Shown here: piece by piece, positions 35,573 to 44,830 of the stretch | How the letters are laid out: the number at the start of each line of letters is the position of its first letter | Numbering within the stretch: the first letter of the stretch is position 1 | Assembly (NCBI GenBank): GCA_020723965.1 | Contig: DYHW01000004.1 | Location: forward strand, 220,759-284,758 | Origin: Melioribacter sp. | GTDB lineage: Bacteria > Bacteroidota > Ignavibacteria > Ignavibacteriales > Melioribacteraceae | Reading direction: 5' to 3' | DNA length: 64,000 bases | Notes under the pieces: model-generated | Seen by the model: only the letters and a program-made list of their open reading frames with translations | Told to the model about the DNA's origin: nothing | Database searches by the model: none | Program-made: the position numbers and the translations under genes

Positions 35573-36508
35573 ATGAACGAAATCACAAATGAAATATTAA
35601 AATTGAAGAGAGGGAAGAATGCCGTCATTCTTGCGCACAATTATCAAAATCCGGAGATACAGGATATTGCAGATTTTGTTGGCGACTCACTTGGGCTTTC
35701 ACAGCAGGCATCCAAAACAGATGCAGATATAATTGTTTTTTGCGGCGTTCACTTTATGGCAGAAACAGCTTCAATAATTTCTCCAAATAAGAAAGTATTA
35801 CTTCCGGATTTAGAAGCCGGCTGTTCTCTTGCTTCAACTATAAATGCAAATCAATTGAAAAAGTGGAAAGAAAAAAATCCGAACGCCGTTGTTGTTTCGT
35901 ATGTAAACACAACTGCCGAAGTAAAAGCAGAAAGCGATTACTGCTGCACTTCATCTAATGCAGTCAAAGTAGTAAATGCAATTCCAAAAAATAAAAAAAT
36001 ATTGTTTCTGCCGGATCGATTTTTAGGGCGATATGTAAGCGCTGTAACCGAACGCGAAATGGAAATATGGAACGGCGCGTGCCATGTTCACGAAAAGATT
36101 GGCGATATTGATTTTGGCGAAGCTTACAAAAAACACCCCGATGCGGAATTTCTTATTCATCCTGAATGCGGATGTTCAACTTCATGTTTGTTGAAATCTC
36201 AAATGTATTTTGATTGCGCACATTCTCATATCTATTCAACGGAAGGAATGATCGATTTTGTTAAACAGTCCGAAGCCGAAGAATTTGTGATTGCTACTGA
36301 AATCGGAATTTTACACCGTTTGAAAAAAATAAAACCGCAGAGTAAATTTTACCCTATTAGCGAGCAGTCAATTTGCGAATACATGAAAATAACTACACTT
36401 GGGAAACTTTATAACTCGCTTATGAATGAAAAGCATGAAATAAAAGTACCAGAAGAAATTGCAATCCGCGCAAGACTTCCCATTGAAAGAATGCTTTCGA
36501 TCGTATGA
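35573..36508 (+). CDS. nadA: Quinolinate synthase
   Basis: The protein has 311 residues. This [4Fe-4S] enzyme condenses iminoaspartate with dihydroxyacetone phosphate to give quinolinate. The start ILAHNYQNPEIQDIADFVGDSL is diagnostic. The three cluster cysteines are seen in DLEAGCSLA, in the YCCTSSNAV stretch, and in HPECGCSTSC; FLPDRFLGRYV and ATEIGILHRLKK are also conserved. It completes the aspartate route with nadB and nadC just upstream on the same strand. Confidence 0.97.
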   Translation: MNEITNEILKLKRGKNAVILAHNYQNPEIQDIADFVGDSLGLSQQASKTDADIIVFCGVHFMAETASIISPNKKVLLPDLEAGCSLASTINANQLKKWKEKNPNAVVVSYVNTTAEVKAESDYCCTSSNAVKVVNAIPKNKKILFLPDRFLGRYVSAVTEREMEIWNGACHVHEKIGDIDFGEAYKKHPDAEFLIHPECGCSTSCLLKSQMYFDCAHSHIYSTEGMIDFVKQSEAEEFVIATEIGILHRLKKIKPQSKFYPISEQSICEYMKITTLGKLYNSLMNEKHEIKVPEEIAIRARLPIERMLSIV

Positions 36509-36701
36509 CCGATAAAATTATAGATAGTTCTTAGGTATCTATCCCTTTGGGAAAAACTTTTAAAAAAGAGATAGATATGCAACTATATTCGCTGCGAATT
36601 TGGCGCCGCAACTTGTCGGGATGAGTTCTATGTGTTTAACTTTCAGAAGATAATTTTTAAAACTATACTTATTATTATAGAAATAATCTGATGTTGAAAA
36701 A

Positions 36702-37835
36702 ATGAATCGCAAAATCATTGTTTTTCTAATAGCCGCTGTAGTTTCAGTGTTTGCACAAGAAAAGATGAACGTAACACTTCAGGTTTATGCGCCAACACTT
36801 AGTGATAGCGAAAAAATTTTTGTTGCAGGAAACACAATGGAAATTGGAAATTGGGATCCAAGTAGTGTTCAGCTTGAAAAAACGGGTAAAAATTTATGGG
36901 GGAAAACTTTTCAATTTCTTAAAGGATTTACGCTGGAATACAAATTCACAAAAGGTGCGTGGCAGTCAGAAGCTTTAAAAGATGATGCAAGCGTCCCGCT
37001 AAACTCAGTTTTAAAAGTTGAAAATGATACAACGATTAGTGTCGTAATAAATAATTGGCGCGATAGATTTAATTTCAAAGTTGCTGGTCAAATAACCGGC
37101 AAAGTTGAGTATAACAAAAACTTTGTAATTGATGGTTTAAAACCGCGTAACATTTTTGTTTGGCTTCCGCCTAATTATGAAAAAGAAATGAACAAACGTT
37201 ATCCTGTATTTTATATGCACGATGGACAAAACTTGATTGACCCTAGAACTTCGAATACTTTTATAGACTGGCAAGTTGATGAAACTGCCGATAGTTTAAT
37301 TCAAAGCGGTAAAGTTGAGCCGTTTATCATAGTCGGAATCAATAACACAGATGACAGAGGAGAAGAATACAATCATACTCCTCTTGGAAAATTATACGCC
37401 AAGCTTATCGTAGAAAAAATAAAACCGTTTGTAGATAAAAATTATCGGACACTAACCGATGCAAAAAACACTGCTGTAGGAGGTTCATCTATGGGCGGAC
37501 TTATATCAATGATCTGCGCGTGGGAATATCCCAACATATTTTCGAAAGCCGCTTGTTTTTCTCCAGCATTTCTCTTCCGCGGTTTTGATTACACCAAAGT
37601 TGTAAAGGATGATACATCACAAAAGAAAGATCTTCTTCTCTATATAGATAACGGCGGTGTAGGATTAGAAACTGTTCTACAGCCCGGCGTTGATGAGATG
37701 ATAAAAACTCTTAAAGAAAAAGGATACGAAGAAGAGAAAGATTTTTTCGTTTTTATAGATTCAAAAGCCGAGCATAACGAAGCAACTTGGGCTAAAAGAA
37801 TATGGCGCCCAATTATATTATTTTTTGGTAAATGA
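36702..37835 (+). CDS. Secreted alpha/beta-hydrolase esterase (Fes/esterase D type) with N-terminal CBM20-like domain
   Basis: The protein has 377 residues: signal peptide (1 to about 18, ending VFAQE), a CBM20-like starch-binding beta domain (about 22-112, FVAGNTMEIGNWDPS), and a putative-esterase domain (about 125-375). The nucleophile Ser is in GGSSMGGL, the catalytic His probably in SKAEHNEATW, and MHDGQNLIDP is a family motif. Enterochelin-esterase-like enzymes hydrolyse siderophore or sugar esters. A sugar-binding domain on it points to an ester on a glycan, but the substrate is unknown. Its stop overlaps the next gene's start by 4 bases. Confidence 0.88.
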   Translation: MNRKIIVFLIAAVVSVFAQEKMNVTLQVYAPTLSDSEKIFVAGNTMEIGNWDPSSVQLEKTGKNLWGKTFQFLKGFTLEYKFTKGAWQSEALKDDASVPLNSVLKVENDTTISVVINNWRDRFNFKVAGQITGKVEYNKNFVIDGLKPRNIFVWLPPNYEKEMNKRYPVFYMHDGQNLIDPRTSNTFIDWQVDETADSLIQSGKVEPFIIVGINNTDDRGEEYNHTPLGKLYAKLIVEKIKPFVDKNYRTLTDAKNTAVGGSSMGGLISMICAWEYPNIFSKAACFSPAFLFRGFDYTKVVKDDTSQKKDLLLYIDNGGVGLETVLQPGVDEMIKTLKEKGYEEEKDFFVFIDSKAEHNEATWAKRIWRPIILFFGK

Positions 37836-38365
37836 AAATTCTTGTCGGTTCAAAAAATCCTGTAAAGATCGCCTCTGTTGAAGAAGCATTTGCAAACTAT
37901 TTCGAGAAGATCGAAGCGGTCGGAATAGAAGTTTCTTCCGGAGTTGGGGTTCAACCTGTAGGCGATGAAACATTTACCGGTGCAATGAACAGAGCAATGA
38001 AATTGAAAGAGTTGAACGATTCACAAAAACTCAACGCTGATTTTTTCGTCGGAATTGAAGGCGGGATAGCAAAACATTTTAATAAATGGTTTGCTTTTGG
38101 GTGTATGTGTGTTGTTGATAAAGAAGGAAGAGCGGGATTCGGATTGTCGCCTAATTTTGAATTACCTCTTATGGTTGTTGATAAATTATTGCAAGGAATA
38201 GAACTTGGCGATGTGATGGATGAAATTATGAATCAACAAAACACAAAACAGAAACAGGGCGCCATCGGTTTTTTTACAAACGGAGTGATGAATAGAAAAG
38301 AATTGTATGTTGAAGGATTGAAAGTTGCGGTAATACCTTTTTTACATAAGAAAATGTTTTTTTAA
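37832..38365 (+). CDS. Inosine/xanthosine triphosphatase (YjjX/DUF84 family)
   Basis: The protein has 177 residues. It removes non-canonical purine nucleotides by hydrolysing ITP and XTP. The N-terminus ILVGSKNPVKIASVEEAF is the substrate-binding signature, followed by PVGDETFTGAMNRA, FVGIEGGI and GAIGFFTNGVMNRKEL, all typical of YjjX. Length agrees with the family. It overlaps the upstream esterase gene by 4 bases, a pairing with no obvious pathway link. Confidence 0.94.
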   Translation: MKILVGSKNPVKIASVEEAFANYFEKIEAVGIEVSSGVGVQPVGDETFTGAMNRAMKLKELNDSQKLNADFFVGIEGGIAKHFNKWFAFGCMCVVDKEGRAGFGLSPNFELPLMVVDKLLQGIELGDVMDEIMNQQNTKQKQGAIGFFTNGVMNRKELYVEGLKVAVIPFLHKKMFF

Positions 38366-38446
38366 TATCTCATTCATGCTCTTGATTATAATTATGATTG
38401 CCCTTAAGCGATCACAAGCAAGAGCGCGATTACGGAGGAAAAGAAG

Positions 38447-39232
38447 ATGACTTTACCAATTTACCATGTTGACGCATTCACATCAAAATTATTTAGCGGG
38501 AATCCGGCGGCGGTTGTTCCTCTTGAAAAATGGCTGAATGATTCCGTTCTTCAAAATATTGCAGCGGAAAATAATTTATCTGAAACGGCTTTCTTTGTAA
38601 TGGAAGAAAACCATTACCACATTCGATGGATGACGCCGGCAACAGAAGTTGATCTATGCGGACACGCAACGCTCGCATCGGCATTTGTAATTTTTAATTT
38701 CATCGAAAAAGACGCAACTACAATAAAATTAACCTCAAAGAGCGGCGAATTATTTGTTGACCGTGACGGCGAAATCTTATCTCTTAACTTTCCCGCCAAC
38801 AAACCGAAGCCATATCCAATCTCGCAAGAAGTTTTAGATTGTTTCGATGTAAAACCGATCGAAACGCTGCGCAGCACTTTCGACCTTATTGTTTTTGAAT
38901 CGGAAAATTTTATTATAAATTATGAACCAAGAATAGAGCAGCTAAAAAAACTGCATCATCATGGGGTAATTATTACATCAATAGGGAAAAAAGCGGATTT
39001 TGTTTCTCGTGTTTTTGTGCCGAACCAAGGAATAAACGAAGACCCTGTAACAGGCTCAGCGCATACTGTTCTTGTTCCTTATTGGTCTGAAATGTTTGGT
39101 AAGAAAAATTTTCGTGCTTTACAGGTTTCCAAAAGAGGGGGCGAACTATATTGCGAAGATTTAGGCGAACGTGTTAAAATTGCTGGAAGCGCCGTACTTT
39201 ATTCCTCAGGAAGTTTATTTTTGGGTTTATAA
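38447..39232 (+). CDS. PhzF family isomerase-like protein
   Basis: The protein has 261 residues, the family length. It starts LPIYHVDAFTSKLFSGNPAAVV, has the catalytic Glu in NNLSETAFFV, the first-half motif DLCGHATLASAFV, and the second-half motif NEDPVTGSAHTVLVPYW. PhzF-like enzymes share the diaminopimelate-epimerase fold and act on small amino-acid-like compounds; most are not tied to phenazines. A GGAGGAAAAG site precedes the ATG. It is not linked to its neighbours, and a terminator follows. Confidence 0.93.
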   Translation: MTLPIYHVDAFTSKLFSGNPAAVVPLEKWLNDSVLQNIAAENNLSETAFFVMEENHYHIRWMTPATEVDLCGHATLASAFVIFNFIEKDATTIKLTSKSGELFVDRDGEILSLNFPANKPKPYPISQEVLDCFDVKPIETLRSTFDLIVFESENFIINYEPRIEQLKKLHHHGVIITSIGKKADFVSRVFVPNQGINEDPVTGSAHTVLVPYWSEMFGKKNFRALQVSKRGGELYCEDLGERVKIAGSAVLYSSGSLFLGL

Positions 39233-39254
39233 TTGAGATAATTTCCTGCATATT

Positions 39255-39280
39255 AGCCGCAAGTCTTTCGGCTTTTTTTT
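39255..39280 (+). terminator. Rho-independent terminator after the phzF-like gene
   Basis: A short stem agccg (39255-39259) / cggct (39269-39273) around a 9-base loop is followed by seven more T. Confidence 0.78.
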
Positions 39281-39310
39281 ATCTTTATATTCAACAATAA
39301 AGTTTTTTAA

Positions 39311-40297
39311 ATGGGGATGTCAATTAATATGAATTATTTTCGTGGCGTGGTGCTGATGTTAACTATGACTGCACTTTTTTCGTGCGATGCGCCGCGCCTT
39401 AATCCTCTGGACCCGGAAAACCCAAATTATAATCTTTCTATGGTAGATGGATATATTAAAACTGAAGCTGCTCCATCTGTTCCGCTCAACAATGTAAAAA
39501 TTCTTTGGAAAAACCAAAATATTTTTGTTTACACTGATGCAAATGGCTATTTCAAATTAGATGGGCTTCCAAGAAACGATGGCTGGCTTATTATCGAGAA
39601 AGAAAAGTATAGTAAAGATTCTTTGTTTTTACAGCTCTCAAGCACAAAGAATTTTCGAGCTGAAAAATTTCTAAATGCAATGCCTAAGCTGGATAATTTA
39701 TTGATTTATACTAGCGTGGAAAACCGTTACCCCGATGATCAAAGATACACCCTATTCATTCAAGCACAAATTTCTGACGCCGAAAATGATATAGATTCTG
39801 TAATTGTTAACAGCAGCGCATTAAATTTTTATAAACAATTAAAATATAGCGCTCAAACAAACTCTTATGAATTAAGTTATCCGTACGGCGGTAAAACTAG
39901 TTCCCCTTCAATTGATAATGCTGTTGGGAAAAATTTTGAGATAATTGTAAGAGATAGATCAAAAAGAAGTTTTAACGCTGGTTCTTCAACCATACTGAGA
40001 ATAATAAAACAAGAAATTTATTTTGAATCACCTGCTAATGGTTCCATAGTAGGACCGAAGCCGGTTTTTAGATGGAAAAGATTTCTGCCCGGATTTAACT
40101 TTAAGTATTTGGCGCAAATTTACACAGACGAAATTATTCCTCAGCTTAGATGGGAAAGAAATAATATTTCTAAAGACGACATCGAAATAATACCTGATCT
40201 AAATTTAACAAACGGAGATTATTTTTGGGTAATTTGGTGTATTGATGAATTTCAGAATAGAACGCGCTCTAAACCGGCAACATTTGTTGTTAGGTAA
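39311..40297 (+). CDS. Lipoprotein with carboxypeptidase-regulatory-like domain
   Basis: The protein has 328 residues. The signal ends at TALFSC, a good lipobox, so the Cys should be lipidated and the protein anchored to a membrane, probably the outer one. Residues about 45-130 form a CarboxypepD-like beta domain (VDGYIKTEAAPSVPLNNVKI, TDANGYFKLDGLP). Residues about 245-328 look like a fibronectin-type or Ig-like fold (GSIVGPKPVFRWKRFL). Start codons at 39311, 39317 and 39329 are all possible; 39329 gives the tightest signal peptide. It lies 91 bases upstream of the sigma-54 activator operon and may share its role. The function is unknown. Confidence 0.78.
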   Translation: MGMSINMNYFRGVVLMLTMTALFSCDAPRLNPLDPENPNYNLSMVDGYIKTEAAPSVPLNNVKILWKNQNIFVYTDANGYFKLDGLPRNDGWLIIEKEKYSKDSLFLQLSSTKNFRAEKFLNAMPKLDNLLIYTSVENRYPDDQRYTLFIQAQISDAENDIDSVIVNSSALNFYKQLKYSAQTNSYELSYPYGGKTSSPSIDNAVGKNFEIIVRDRSKRSFNAGSSTILRIIKQEIYFESPANGSIVGPKPVFRWKRFLPGFNFKYLAQIYTDEIIPQLRWERNNISKDDIEIIPDLNLTNGDYFWVIWCIDEFQNRTRSKPATFVVR

Positions 40298-40341
40298 ATG
40301 CAACTCTCCTTCTTTACATTTGATGAAGAGGATAAAGAAAA

Positions 40342-40358
40342 TTGGCTTTTGTGTTGAA
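40342..40358 (+). promoter_or_regulatory. Possible sigma-54 (-24/-12) promoter
   Basis: TTGGC (40342-40346) and TTGA (40354-40357) have the spacing of a -24/-12 element (consensus TTGGCAC-N5-TTGC), but the -12 GC is GA. It lies about 30 bases upstream of a gene for a sigma-54 activator. Confidence 0.35.
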
Positions 40359-40388
40359 AAAGAATAAGTGATGGACGAGAAAATTTAG

Positions 40389-41879
40389 ATGTCAAATTTT
40401 TTTACAAATAATATCAATCATATAAAAAATCTTTCAAGAGACGAGTTCGAATCTCTCTATGAGTTCAGCCAAATATTAAATTCTGCAACACGTCAGGACT
40501 CTTTAATAGAAGATGCGATAGATATTGTTATAAAAGTAATTAACGCCGAGCGCGGTCTCTTTGTTAAATATGATGAAACAAATGATACCTTTTCGATCAT
40601 CACTGCCCGCAAGATTTCTAATGAAAGCATAACAGACCTGCACGAATTTTCTTCGGGCATCTTACAAAAAGTTATTAAAGAAAAGAAACCGCTTCTTTAT
40701 CATGATGTAATGAGCGACCCGCATCTTTCTCAGTTTGAAAGCGTTCAAATTCAGCGCATTAAATCTTTGATTGGAGTTCCAATTTTTCGCGATGGAAATG
40801 TTTGGGGCGTTATTGTTGCCGATAGCCAGCTCGACCGCCGCGAGTTTACGGAGGAAAATCTCCTCTTCTTAAGTTTTTTTTCTAATCTTGTTTCGCTCGC
40901 ACTCGATCGTATTATAAAAATTGAAAAGCTGGAAATTGAGAATCAGATTCTTCTTAATAAGCTGCAATCGTTTGTAGATATTCCGGAAATGATCGGTAAC
41001 AGCCCGGTTATCCGATCCCTTTCTCAAATTTTATATAAAGTTGCCCTTACTGATGCCACAGTTTTAATTACAGGCGAAAGCGGCACAGGTAAGGAAATTG
41101 CAGCTCAAGCAATCCATCGCCTTAGCAGAAGAAACGATAAACCTTTTCTTGCTCAGTTTTGCGGTTCAATTCCGGATACTCTTTTAGAAAGCGAATTGTT
41201 CGGCTACAAAAAAGGCGCTTTTACAGGAGCTAACAGTGATAAACAAGGATTGCTAGAGGCAGCAGATGGCGGAACATTTTTTTTGGATGAAATAGCGGAT
41301 ATTTCCTCAGCGCTTCAAGCAAAACTTTTGCGTGTATTAGAGAACAGAGAAATTATTCGTCTTGGAGACGTAAAAGTTAAAAAAGTTGACGCTAGAATAA
41401 TTGCCGCTACAAATAAAGATTTGCAAACGATGGTAAAAGAAGGCGCATTCCGTGAAGATTTATATTATAGACTAAATGTTTTTCCTATTCGCATACCGCC
41501 CCTGCGTGAACGACGCAGTGATATACCGATTCTTACAAGTTATTTCGTTAAGAAAATATCCAAGCGTGAAACTCCGATTGACACAAGCGCAATAAAAAAA
41601 TTAGAAAGCTATTATTGGCCCGGTAACATTCGCCAACTTATAAATGTGATTCAGCGTGCACTTATCTTATGTGATACGAATAAAATTTATGCCGAACATA
41701 TTATTTTAGAAGATGCGCAGGATTTAGAAAATTTCAGCGGCACTTTACGCGAATTTGAAATTATTCTCTTGAAAAAACGTCTTGATGAATTTAACGGCAA
41801 CAGAACACTTACGGCAAAGTCGCTTGATGTTTCTGTGCGCTGGATCCAATTGAAACTGAAGGAGCTGGGAATCCAATAA
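40389..41879 (+). CDS. GAF-domain sigma-54-dependent transcriptional activator
   Basis: The protein has 496 residues. A GAF domain (about 15-175) replaces the receiver. The AAA+ sigma-54 domain (about 195-430) has Walker A GESGTGKE near residue 228, an intact GAFTGA loop and Walker B FFLDEIAD. A Fis-type helix-turn-helix closes the protein (ARNRT-like NRTLTAKSLDVSVRWIQLKL). GAF input suggests control by a small ligand or by the kinase encoded one base downstream. This gene opens a four-gene run (activator, PEGA kinase, kelch/T9SS protein, DUF5683 protein) with at most about 55 bases between genes. Confidence 0.92.
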   Translation: MSNFFTNNINHIKNLSRDEFESLYEFSQILNSATRQDSLIEDAIDIVIKVINAERGLFVKYDETNDTFSIITARKISNESITDLHEFSSGILQKVIKEKKPLLYHDVMSDPHLSQFESVQIQRIKSLIGVPIFRDGNVWGVIVADSQLDRREFTEENLLFLSFFSNLVSLALDRIIKIEKLEIENQILLNKLQSFVDIPEMIGNSPVIRSLSQILYKVALTDATVLITGESGTGKEIAAQAIHRLSRRNDKPFLAQFCGSIPDTLLESELFGYKKGAFTGANSDKQGLLEAADGGTFFLDEIADISSALQAKLLRVLENREIIRLGDVKVKKVDARIIAATNKDLQTMVKEGAFREDLYYRLNVFPIRIPPLRERRSDIPILTSYFVKKISKRETPIDTSAIKKLESYYWPGNIRQLINVIQRALILCDTNKIYAEHIILEDAQDLENFSGTLREFEIILLKKRLDEFNGNRTLTAKSLDVSVRWIQLKLKELGIQ

Positions 41880-41880
41880 A

Positions 41881-43473
41881 ATGTCGGCGCTTACTTCGGA
41901 AATATTGTTCGAAAAATTTCAGATCATCGAGGTTCTAAAAAAAGATGAGCACGCGGCTGTGTTCCTTGCAAACCACATTTACCTTGCAAAAAAAATTATT
42001 CTAAAAATTCTTAACACTCAGAAGATTTCCGATCAATCGCTTGTAGAGCGATTTAAGCGCGAAGCAAAAATTCTTGCAAAGCTGGATCACCCGCACATCA
42101 TCAAGGTTTTAGATTTCGGAATGCACAAAGAGTATTTCTATATTTCATTCGAATATATCGAAGGTGTTAGTCTTCGTAATTTAATGAAGAAAGAAGAATT
42201 GTCTTTTGAGCAGAAAAAGCATTTAACCGTCCAGTTGTTAAAGGGTCTTCACTACGCACATCATCATCAAATAGTTCATCGCGATATTAAACCCGAAAAC
42301 GTTTTTATCGACGCTAATCTCAATGCAAAACTTGGCGATTTTGGACTGGCACTTTCTGCCGAAGATAATTTTGTAACAAATCCTTATTCGATTGTGGGCA
42401 CGCCAAGTTACATGAGCCCAGAACAAGTGCGCGGCGCTAAGTTGACTGCACAGAGCGACCTTTTCTCTGTCGGCGTTCTTTTATTTGAATTGTTCACAGG
42501 CAAAAATCCATTTTTGAAAGACAATATAACTCTCACGCTTAACGAAATAATGTCTTACGATGAAAATTCTCTTTCCGAAGGATTGAATGAATTGCCGCAG
42601 GAAATAAAAAAGCTGCTCTATAATCTTTTAAGAAAAAATCAAAAGGAGAGATATGCTTCTGCACTCGAAGCGTTGAATGAGTTAAATATTTCGCCAGATC
42701 AATTAACCGTTAATTTAGCATACGAAAGTATAAAAGAAAAAAAGTTTCCGTGGAAAGGTATTACAGCTATTGCAACGGTTGTTGTTATCCTGACGGTTTA
42801 TATTATTTTGGGAATAATCGATAGTCAACAGCAGCGGTTGCCAAATCAAACACAAAATGATCCAACTTCTTTTCAGCAGAACGCTCAATCGGCATCTCAG
42901 CAAAATAAAAACGAAACTGACCAAGCTTTTCAGAATAAAAAACAAATTGATCTCGATAATCTAAACCAGCCGCTTATTGCCGATAAGAAGCAGGATCAGA
43001 AAACAAACGAACAGAACACAAATCCAGATGCAGCAAAAAAAGTTATTCAATACGGCGGGTTATTTATTGAATGCTTGCCCTGGGCAAAAATTTACATTAA
43101 CGGCGAAGAATTTGAGACCACGCCATTGAACAGACCGATAAATCTTCAAGAGGGAGAGTACACGTTAAAACTTGTTCATCCAGATTATCCGGTATATACA
43201 AAAATAGTTTCCGTTAAGGCAGAACAAGTAACAAATATTCGCGTCTTGCTCGATTCTATGATGGGATTTATTGGCTGTAAAGTTTTTCCGTGGGGAAATG
43301 TTTATGTTAACGGGGAGTTAAAAGGACAAACACCTTTGCGAGATTTGATTAGGGTTAACCCCGGTTCAATACGACTTACAATAAAGAACCCGAGTTACAA
43401 AGAAATCGATACCACGTTCTTTATTCGCGCCGGTGATACACTTAAATTCAAATTCAGTTTTAAGAACAACTAA
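41881..43473 (+). CDS. Ser/Thr protein kinase with transmembrane helix and two PEGA domains
   Basis: The protein has 530 residues. The kinase domain (about 10-275) has the VAIK-type Lys in IILKIL, HRDIKPEN at 133-140, DFG at 153-155 and SYMSPEQ. The glycine-rich ATP loop normally at the start is missing its glycines (VLKKDEHAAVFLA), which is odd for an active kinase. A single membrane helix (about 291-312) is followed by a Gln/Asn-rich spacer and two extracytoplasmic PEGA domains (about 393-458 and 460-528). The start is one base after the stop of the sigma-54 activator. It probably senses an outside or cell-wall ligand and modifies the activator or another protein. Confidence 0.9.
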   Translation: MSALTSEILFEKFQIIEVLKKDEHAAVFLANHIYLAKKIILKILNTQKISDQSLVERFKREAKILAKLDHPHIIKVLDFGMHKEYFYISFEYIEGVSLRNLMKKEELSFEQKKHLTVQLLKGLHYAHHHQIVHRDIKPENVFIDANLNAKLGDFGLALSAEDNFVTNPYSIVGTPSYMSPEQVRGAKLTAQSDLFSVGVLLFELFTGKNPFLKDNITLTLNEIMSYDENSLSEGLNELPQEIKKLLYNLLRKNQKERYASALEALNELNISPDQLTVNLAYESIKEKKFPWKGITAIATVVVILTVYIILGIIDSQQQRLPNQTQNDPTSFQQNAQSASQQNKNETDQAFQNKKQIDLDNLNQPLIADKKQDQKTNEQNTNPDAAKKVIQYGGLFIECLPWAKIYINGEEFETTPLNRPINLQEGEYTLKLVHPDYPVYTKIVSVKAEQVTNIRVLLDSMMGFIGCKVFPWGNVYVNGELKGQTPLRDLIRVNPGSIRLTIKNPSYKEIDTTFFIRAGDTLKFKFSFKNN

Positions 43474-43528
43474 TTTCATCTGTATTAAAATAATAATAAA
43501 TTTTTAATGAGAAGTTTTGATTAATAAA

Positions 43529-44830
43529 ATGAAAAAAATATTAACAATTACGCTCTTGTTATTTTTTGCAGAACAAGCTAACGCACAATTGAAATGGAGA
43601 ATAATTGACAAGCCAATGCCTTATCCCGTTTTTGGCGGGCAAATTGTTTATGATATTGCAGCGTTGAGTAATAAAATTTATATCTTGGGTGGTTTTTCTG
43701 AATTGCAGCAAAGGGAAGTTGATTGGATTCAGGAGTACGATGTTGTGCAAAATACTTGGCGTATAGTTGGAAACATGAAACAAATAAGAATGGACTTTGT
43801 TGGAGATATTTGGAGAAACAAGATTGTTTATTTTGGCGGTGTTACTGAATCTTCAGTAGACAAATACACTATCGAATCTTGGAATTTTAAGCCCGAAGCT
43901 TCTCCGCCTGAAGTTTTTGATCGTAATTCAAATTTTGGAAGATCTTTATCTACTGGTCATGTTGCAGGCGATAGACTCTATATAATTGGAGGCGACTCAT
44001 TAAATTACGGCGGCTCGGCAGAATTTCCTTATATCGTTGAATACAATCTGCTCACTAAGCAGACCGAAATTATTGCCAAAATCAATTCTTCTAAAGACAA
44101 GCCGAGACAGCACATGACATTCATGGTAGGCGATAACATTTATATTTTTGGAGGCGTGTTTAATGGAGTAAAAAAATCAATACGTAAGTTTAACATCCCT
44201 TCTAGAAATTTTACAGATTTGACCGAACCATTGATTGAAGCAAGGGCTGGTGGCGCAGCCGTTTATAACCCTATTATTCAAAAAGGATATATTATTGGCG
44301 GATACAACGAAACCAATAGCGCATTGAACTCCGTTGAAGAAGTTATTATACAGCCAGACGGCTCTTTGAAAATTGCATCATCTACGTCGTTAAATTACGC
44401 TAGAACGAATCTTATGGCGGTAAACTATAAAGGAACAGTTGCTGTTTTTGGCGGAAAAGATCCCAGCGGCAGGGTGGTTCCATTTGTTGAGATATCAGAA
44501 ATTGTTGTAGATGCCGAGCAGAGCAAAGCGATACCCACTGAACATCTGCTTTTCCAAAACTATCCGAATCCCTTTAATCCCTCTACCACAATTAGTTATC
44601 AGATTTCTGCAGGCAGTTTTGTTCAGCTAAAAATTTATGATGTACTGGGAAAGGAAATAATAACTCTCGTAAATCAAGAGCAACAACCCGGTTATTATAC
44701 TGTTGAATTTGACGCACAAAAAACAACTTATAACGGGCAATTACCAAGCGGAATTTATTTTTACTCATTGACCGTAAACGGCAAAGCCGGTAATTACTTT
44801 TCAACAAAAAAAATGCTGCTACTTAAATGA
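43529..44830 (+). CDS. Secreted kelch-repeat protein with type IX secretion sorting domain
   Basis: The protein has 433 residues with a signal peptide ending near ANAQ. The body is a kelch-type beta propeller (repeated YILGGF, YFGGV, YIIGGDS, YIFGGVF, YIIGGYN, AVFGGKD). The last roughly 90 residues form a type A T9SS sorting domain beginning LLFQNYPNPFNPSTTISY and ending with the Lys-rich KKMLLLK. It should be exported through the outer membrane and attached to the surface. ATG 43529 is chosen over a TTG 12 bases upstream because it begins the signal peptide. Its stop overlaps the next gene's start by 4 bases. Confidence 0.92.
   Translation: MKKILTITLLLFFAEQANAQLKWRIIDKPMPYPVFGGQIVYDIAALSNKIYILGGFSELQQREVDWIQEYDVVQNTWRIVGNMKQIRMDFVGDIWRNKIVYFGGVTESSVDKYTIESWNFKPEASPPEVFDRNSNFGRSLSTGHVAGDRLYIIGGDSLNYGGSAEFPYIVEYNLLTKQTEIIAKINSSKDKPRQHMTFMVGDNIYIFGGVFNGVKKSIRKFNIPSRNFTDLTEPLIEARAGGAAVYNPIIQKGYIIGGYNETNSALNSVEEVIIQPDGSLKIASSTSLNYARTNLMAVNYKGTVAVFGGKDPSGRVVPFVEISEIVVDAEQSKAIPTEHLLFQNYPNPFNPSTTISYQISAGSFVQLKIYDVLGKEIITLVNQEQQPGYYTVEFDAQKTTYNGQLPSGIYFYSLTVNGKAGNYFSTKKMLLLK

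Noticed and set aside
36580..36630. Possible sigma-54 promoter before the CBM20-esterase gene (TTGGCGCC...CTTGT)
   Set aside because: The spacing is one base off for a -24/-12 element and the -12 GC is missing.
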